This document shows, piece after piece, positions 59,551 through 64,000 of a DNA stretch of 64,000 bases (the stretch's first letter is position 1; every line of letters starts with the position of its first letter). This stretch comes from Sialis fuliginosa (lineage: Eukaryota; Arthropoda; Insecta; Megaloptera; Sialidae), in assembly GCA_961205875.1 (NCBI GenBank), contig OY540816.1, positions 14,642,701 through 14,706,700 on the forward strand. Direction: 5' to 3'. The position numbers and the translations under genes were made by a program. The notes below the pieces were generated by a model. That model was not told where the DNA came from and made no database searches. It saw nothing but the letters and a program-made list of their open reading frames with translations.

Positions 59551-59832
59551 TCCACGCGAGTGAATATAAATGACAGCCCACTGACAGGTGTAATCAATGG
59601 TTTGGTATATAAATGAATGGCCTTGACGCTAAGCTTAGTACAATTCAGCGATTTAAAAGAAGTGGTGACAAGTGTACATCATAAAATGCATACGGGAAAA
59701 TTTATAACGATTTGACACATTAAAAACTAAAGACAACTTCACATTTCCTTGTTTTTCTAATCTATGAATTTTTAACATTATTATGTTTTCTTTGTTTTGG
59801 TTTCTGATCATTACTAGAGTAAAATAATAACG

Positions 59833-60437
59833 AAAGCCTGGTTTACACGCTACGATAAATCGTAACAATTTATCGTAGCGATCGAATTGTTACGATTTAT
59901 CATTGCGTGTAAACAGGACATTGTAGCGATTTATTGGAATTGGAATTGGATGATTGATGCCGCCCGGCATCAATTTCTGCAAATCGTAACAATAAGTTGG
60001 AACGTGTAAACAAGTAGCAGCCATTCATTGTTACGATAACAGTATCATTTTTCACAATAAACGGAGAAACTAACCTTAACAACTCAACATAAGTCTCTTC
60101 ATCCATTCTTAAATAATTCCGCCAGTCATTGGATTCATTTCGCAATTCTTTCAATAATTTTATATGAGAAAATACCCTTTTCTTCAGCAACCACTGGCGG
60201 CTCCACTTTCTTCTTGGTTTTCGTGACCTTTTCACTTTTCTTGCTAAACAAACGATATATAACGACCACAACAGTACTTCCTCCATGGCAAAAGCTAACT
60301 GAGTGTACCGCGGTCGACAATGAATATTGGACAAGAAATCGTTGCATGTAATCAGTACACACTCTTTCGATTTATCGTAACAATTTATCGTAACGATCGA
60401 ATTGTTATGATTTATCGTAGCGTGTAAACCATGCTTT
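59833..60437 (-). mobile_element. 605-bp PIF/Harbinger deletion derivative with partial nuclease gene
   Basis: Ends are inverted: left AAAGCCTGGTTTACACGCTA and right, reverse-complemented, AAAGCATGGTTTACACGCTA, both continuing CGATAAATC. Each end carries extra GTAACAATTTATCGTA / CGATCGAATTGTTACGA motifs, and the left ~85 bp (59837-59920) is itself palindromic. Between them, minus encodes the N-terminal part of a HARBI1-like nuclease (separate entry). The catalytic region is missing, so this is a non-autonomous, internally deleted copy. No clean 3-bp duplication was found at the ends. Confidence 0.75.
60035..60286 (-). pseudogene. N-terminal fragment of a HARBI1-like transposase
   Basis: From ATG 60284-60286 the frame reads MEEVLLWSLYIVCLARKVKR, then SRKPRRKWSRQWLLKKR, HIKLLKELRNESNDWRNYLR, MDEETYVELLRLVSPFIVKN and DTVI, about 84 residues. 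The R-x-W-x-x-x-W-L and F/Y-R-N-Y-L-R-M-x-x-x-x-Y-x-x-L-L-x-x-V-x-P-x-I spacing is that of PIF/Harbinger nucleases before their DDE catalytic domain. After DTVI the frame enters terminal-repeat sequence, so the catalytic domain is absent. Ordinary DNA-transposon remnant. Confidence 0.75.
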
Positions 60438-61320
60438 AGAAAAATAAATCTATAAACTATATAGGAAAACAAATCTAGATACGTAGTCTTTTTTGTTATC
60501 TTTTAAACCTTTTTTAATTACAACATTTCTATAAAGGGGAGATGATGAATATAAATCAAATGTTTGCATAATATGTTAGTCTAAATAACAAAATAAAAAT
60601 AATTTGTTCTGGGTGATTCACAGTTTTTATACATATAATTAATTACTATACATACCTATAATATACATATGTAATAATAAGTAGGTAGCAGGTGATATTA
60701 ATATTAAAATTGAAGTATAAATGTAAATAACAAAATAATAAAAATTAGTTCTAGGTGATTAATACTTAAGTAATTAATATACAAATATACATGTATATTT
60801 ATATTTAACATTATTTAATTACTTACACACGTGAAGTAATAAATATAAATATTTATATTAAACAATAAGTGTTAATAACAATATAAAATAAAATTGTTCT
60901 GGGTGATCGATTATAATTAAACACTTTATTTAATAACTAATAAAATGACAGAATTTAACTATGTATAAAATATTATAATTTTTAAAATGTAAATCATTGT
61001 CGTCATCAAATAGGATATATGTAAAATTATTCATAATTCTTTCTAAAGAAAAATGTATATATAAAACACATGTGTTCGTATATTATACCGTTCATACTGA
61101 AGATGACCCAGCCTACAAAATTATTATAATTGAAAAGACTCAGATCCGGTTATACATAGTCAAGAAGAGTCACGGAATAATATAAATCGGTGGTTCTTAT
61201 TTTTGAGTAAAATTTGTAAATTTTTTTATGAAAAAATGTTTAATTTTTTAACTCAAGTAAATAAAGTTTGATTGTTTAATCTTGTATTTTTTTAAGTAAA
61301 AAAAAAATTCGCATAAGATC
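60438..61320. other. AT-rich DNA with a TTCTGGGTGATTCA repeat
   Basis: A phrase of the type GTTCTGGGTGATT recurs at about 60606, 60750 and 60897, each preceded by AACAAAATAA, a degenerate tandem of about 145 bp. The plus frame at 60997-61185 has no recognised homology. Confidence 0.45.
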
Positions 61321-61357
61321 TGGCTCAGTTACATATAGCCTACATGTAACTGAGCCA
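61321..61357. repeat. Perfect 14-bp hairpin, 9-base loop
   Basis: TGGCTCAGTTACAT and ATGTAACTGAGCCA enclose ATAGCCTAC. Isolated in AT-rich DNA. Possible foldback relic. Confidence 0.85.
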
Positions 61358-61694
61358 TATTAATTTTTAACATTTGTTTCTTAAATTTTCTACAATAATA
61401 AATAGAAGTTTAAAATTTTTAAACAAACATTTTTAATTAAAATAGTAATTCTTATAATTTTAGATAGATATATGCATGTACATATGTAATTAATAAAAGT
61501 AAGTTTGCAATTATTTTTGAAATGTGATACTAGTAAAAAAATATATCAATCAATCAGAACAGTTCGAATAGTTACAATCCGAAGAAAATCATAATTTTTT
61601 TGTAGACATCATAATTTCTTAAAGAATGACATCATAATTTCTCGTTGGACAGTTGGTAACGCTGCATGTAGGTACGAGACGAAATTACTTGTAT

Positions 61695-61791
61695 CTTCAT
61701 ATAAGACGATACTTTCGGTTGTAAAATTCAAGATCGAGACAAAAAACAACGAGATTTATTTAATCTTAATCTCATATCGTCTAGTATGAAG
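61695..61791. repeat. Inverted repeat, ~97 bp
   Basis: CTTCATATAAGACGATA and TATCGTCTAGTATGAAG are inverted arms with two mismatches, in a patch containing TACGAGACGAAATT and AAGATCGAGAC. Possibly a small MITE. Ends unclear. Confidence 0.5.
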
Positions 61792-64000
61792 ACCTACCTC
61801 TCTCTTGGTATATTTATTGATTTTAACAAAAATTAACAATGAGCAAGTTTTTCTTGTTATGGAAAATTGTATATACTGTTTTTATTAAAAAATATTAAAG
61901 AGATTCATATATCACAGTTTGAGAAATACTGTGTTAAATATTTTTTCTTACTTTTTACAATTGTTTTTTTTATATACATACATCCAAAATATATCATTAA
62001 AAATATATTAACTCGTAAAAGAAGATCAGGTTTATAATTTTTGTTTTATTTTGGTTGTGATGTCAAACACGTGACCTCAAAGAAATATACCATATACAGT
62101 TTTAAAACATTACAAGTTATAGAAATATAAAATATAAATTGTTTCTTCCAAAAGATTCCTTATAATAAAAATATTATTCTTTTAATTTCTCTGATTGTTA
62201 ATTTTGTTGTAGCATTTTATAATAATACCGCCCTAAAGTTTTTATTTTTGCAAATTCATTAAAGAAAATCAAATGTAAATTGAAATGTTATATTTTTGAG
62301 TATAGCTACATAAAATACTTTTTGATTGCTGGAATTTTAATTTTTTTTTGTTCGCAAAAAATTTTTTAGGAGAATTTTTTTAGATTGAATGCGGTGGCCC
62401 ATGTTGTATGACAGTATGACACCACTGCTTTAAATGAACCTAGTATTTTAGTTTATAATTAAATTGATACTTGTTTTATTTTTATTATACAAGTAGTAGA
62501 ATTTGTTGATTTCGGCTGATTATGTAAAACTATTTAAATTACAATAAAGATAAAATAAAAATGTTAATTATTAACGTCGAGTCGATGACTGACATTTAAA
62601 AAAATATCAAATAATTGCTTTTGAGGATAATTATACATTTTTTACAGATTTGTCAGTTATTTAAATATTTATTATTTTATAATTCCGATTTTTAAATAAT
62701 CGCTATAATATTTTGTTATAAGTAGGTACCAAAAAAAAAAAAAAGCTATGATTCAGCAATATTTTAGCGACATATCGTAAAATAACTCTATGAATTAAAA
62801 CTGGTTTTTTATAACAAGTGTTATTGAGTAAAAAAAACATAAACAAGCGGTGTAAAGAGACCAACAGGTTTCATAGATATCCCTCCAGTTTAATAAAAAA
62901 AATAATAAGTGGTACAAATGGATGATTTAATACAACATCAATTTTTAATATATATATTTTTTTTTTATGACATATATGTCGACTGGTATTTGGCCTTTTC
63001 CGACAGCTCTTCGTGTTGTATTTTTAATATTCATCTAAACACATTATAACTATGACAATGCAATTATTAAAGTTCTTAGTTTAAATTAAAAGTGTGTTTT
63101 TATGAAAGGAAAACGAGAAACTATTTAATAATCCATTAATATTCTTATGACCGGTATTATAAAGAATTTGCTCGAGAGGAAAGCTAATTAGATTTTGGCT
63201 AATGCTATCTGTAATGTGTTAAATCGTTATGAATTAGTTGGGGATTCTAGAGCAGTGGTAATAAATGTATAATAATGTTTATGAGATATACTTGGCAGCA
63301 TTTATTTTAAGCTGCTGATTTCTTTTTAAAGCACATTTATATGAAAATGTAGGCTTTAGTAATACTTATCGTTTCAACCATGTTTCTGACAGTTAATTTT
63401 TAAACATTTAGGTTTATTCAATATTTAATGTATTTAATCTTTAATGCATACCTACAAGTACTCAGTGAATGTAATAAGAAGTATTAAATATAAAGTATTA
63501 AATAGCATAACATATTTATTATAGGTACTTATGTACTATCACCTGTAGAAGTCATCTGCCACCGTAAAGGCCAGAATCGCTTACAACGTATTAGAAATAT
63601 AGAAAAACAAACTTCATCGGTTAACTTTCTCTAGGGCAGAACTTATATAGTAATATCATTTTAAATAAAACCAGAAATATACTTCCATTTCATTAATAAA
63701 TTTTATATCAAGTTTAACATATTTAAATCCTCAAATTCGGAATATCAAATATTTATTACCACAAAATTTATTTATACAATGTTCAATAATAGATTAAATA
63801 ATAATTTAATCACACATGCAAATATATATATATATATGAGTACTATAAACGAAGAGTAATTCTTTATCTAGAAAATGAATTTCAAAATATCTGTCTTTGT
63901 TTAGTACATGGAGAAATGATTTAAATATTATAATAATCAAATGGGAGGAGTCTATTAAGTTTGTGATAAGCGAATATGAATGAAAACTGGAAGACCACTT
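61792..64000. other. AT-rich DNA, no gene seen
   Basis: No coding signal on either strand to the window end. Contains an AT dinucleotide run at about 63821-63836 and a lone hAT-like start CAGTGGTAATAAATG at 63254 without a partner end. Confidence 0.5.

Overview
The window is eukaryotic and very AT-rich. It carries intron-bearing animal genes whose products (dynamin/shibire, Rab11, YL-1/VPS72, WDR46, ISCA1, phosphomannose isomerase) are arthropod-like, so it is nuclear DNA of an insect. Dense small DNA-transposon derivatives, including a hAT-type element with long G and C tracts, make a hemipteran (aphid-like) source my best guess, but that is inference. I saw no virus, LTR element, Polinton, CRISPR array, operon or confident tRNA/rRNA gene.

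Layout. 1-6.8 kb: AT-rich DNA with two small TIR elements and an orphan 3' coding exon of an unidentified minus-strand gene (5086-5198). 6.8-9.15 kb: WDR46/BING4 on plus, ten exons. 9.15-24.9 kb: dynamin on minus, fifteen exons for the long form, with two further candidate C-terminal exons, one of them 4.1 kb beyond the usual stop. 25.9-27.9 kb: YL-1/VPS72 on minus, seven exons. 28.07-28.46 kb: intronless ISCA1 on minus. 29.1-32.0 kb: Rab11 on plus, four exons, divergent from ISCA1. 34.8-36.4 kb: phosphomannose isomerase on minus, six exons. 36.4-40.9 kb: repeats. 40.95-41.34 kb: first coding exon of a probable NRF-6-like (nose resistant to fluoxetine) protein on plus, whose continuation I could not find. 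41.4-64 kb: gene-poor and rich in repeats (pogo/mariner, hAT and PIF/Harbinger-like small elements, Helentron-like repeats, foldbacks).

The genes do not form a pathway: they are housekeeping genes for ribosome biogenesis (WDR46), endocytic scission (dynamin), recycling-endosome traffic (Rab11), chromatin (YL-1), Fe-S cluster assembly (ISCA1) and mannose metabolism (MPI). Dynamin and Rab11 both act in endocytic recycling, but their closeness here need not mean anything. Exon models were built by hand from splice consensus, reading phase and remembered family conservation; all joins keep frame. Highlights for follow-up are the alternative dynamin tails, a small TTA-flanked element sitting in one copy of a local duplication whose neighbouring copy is an empty site, a deletion-derivative Harbinger element with palindromic ends, and the two orphan exons.
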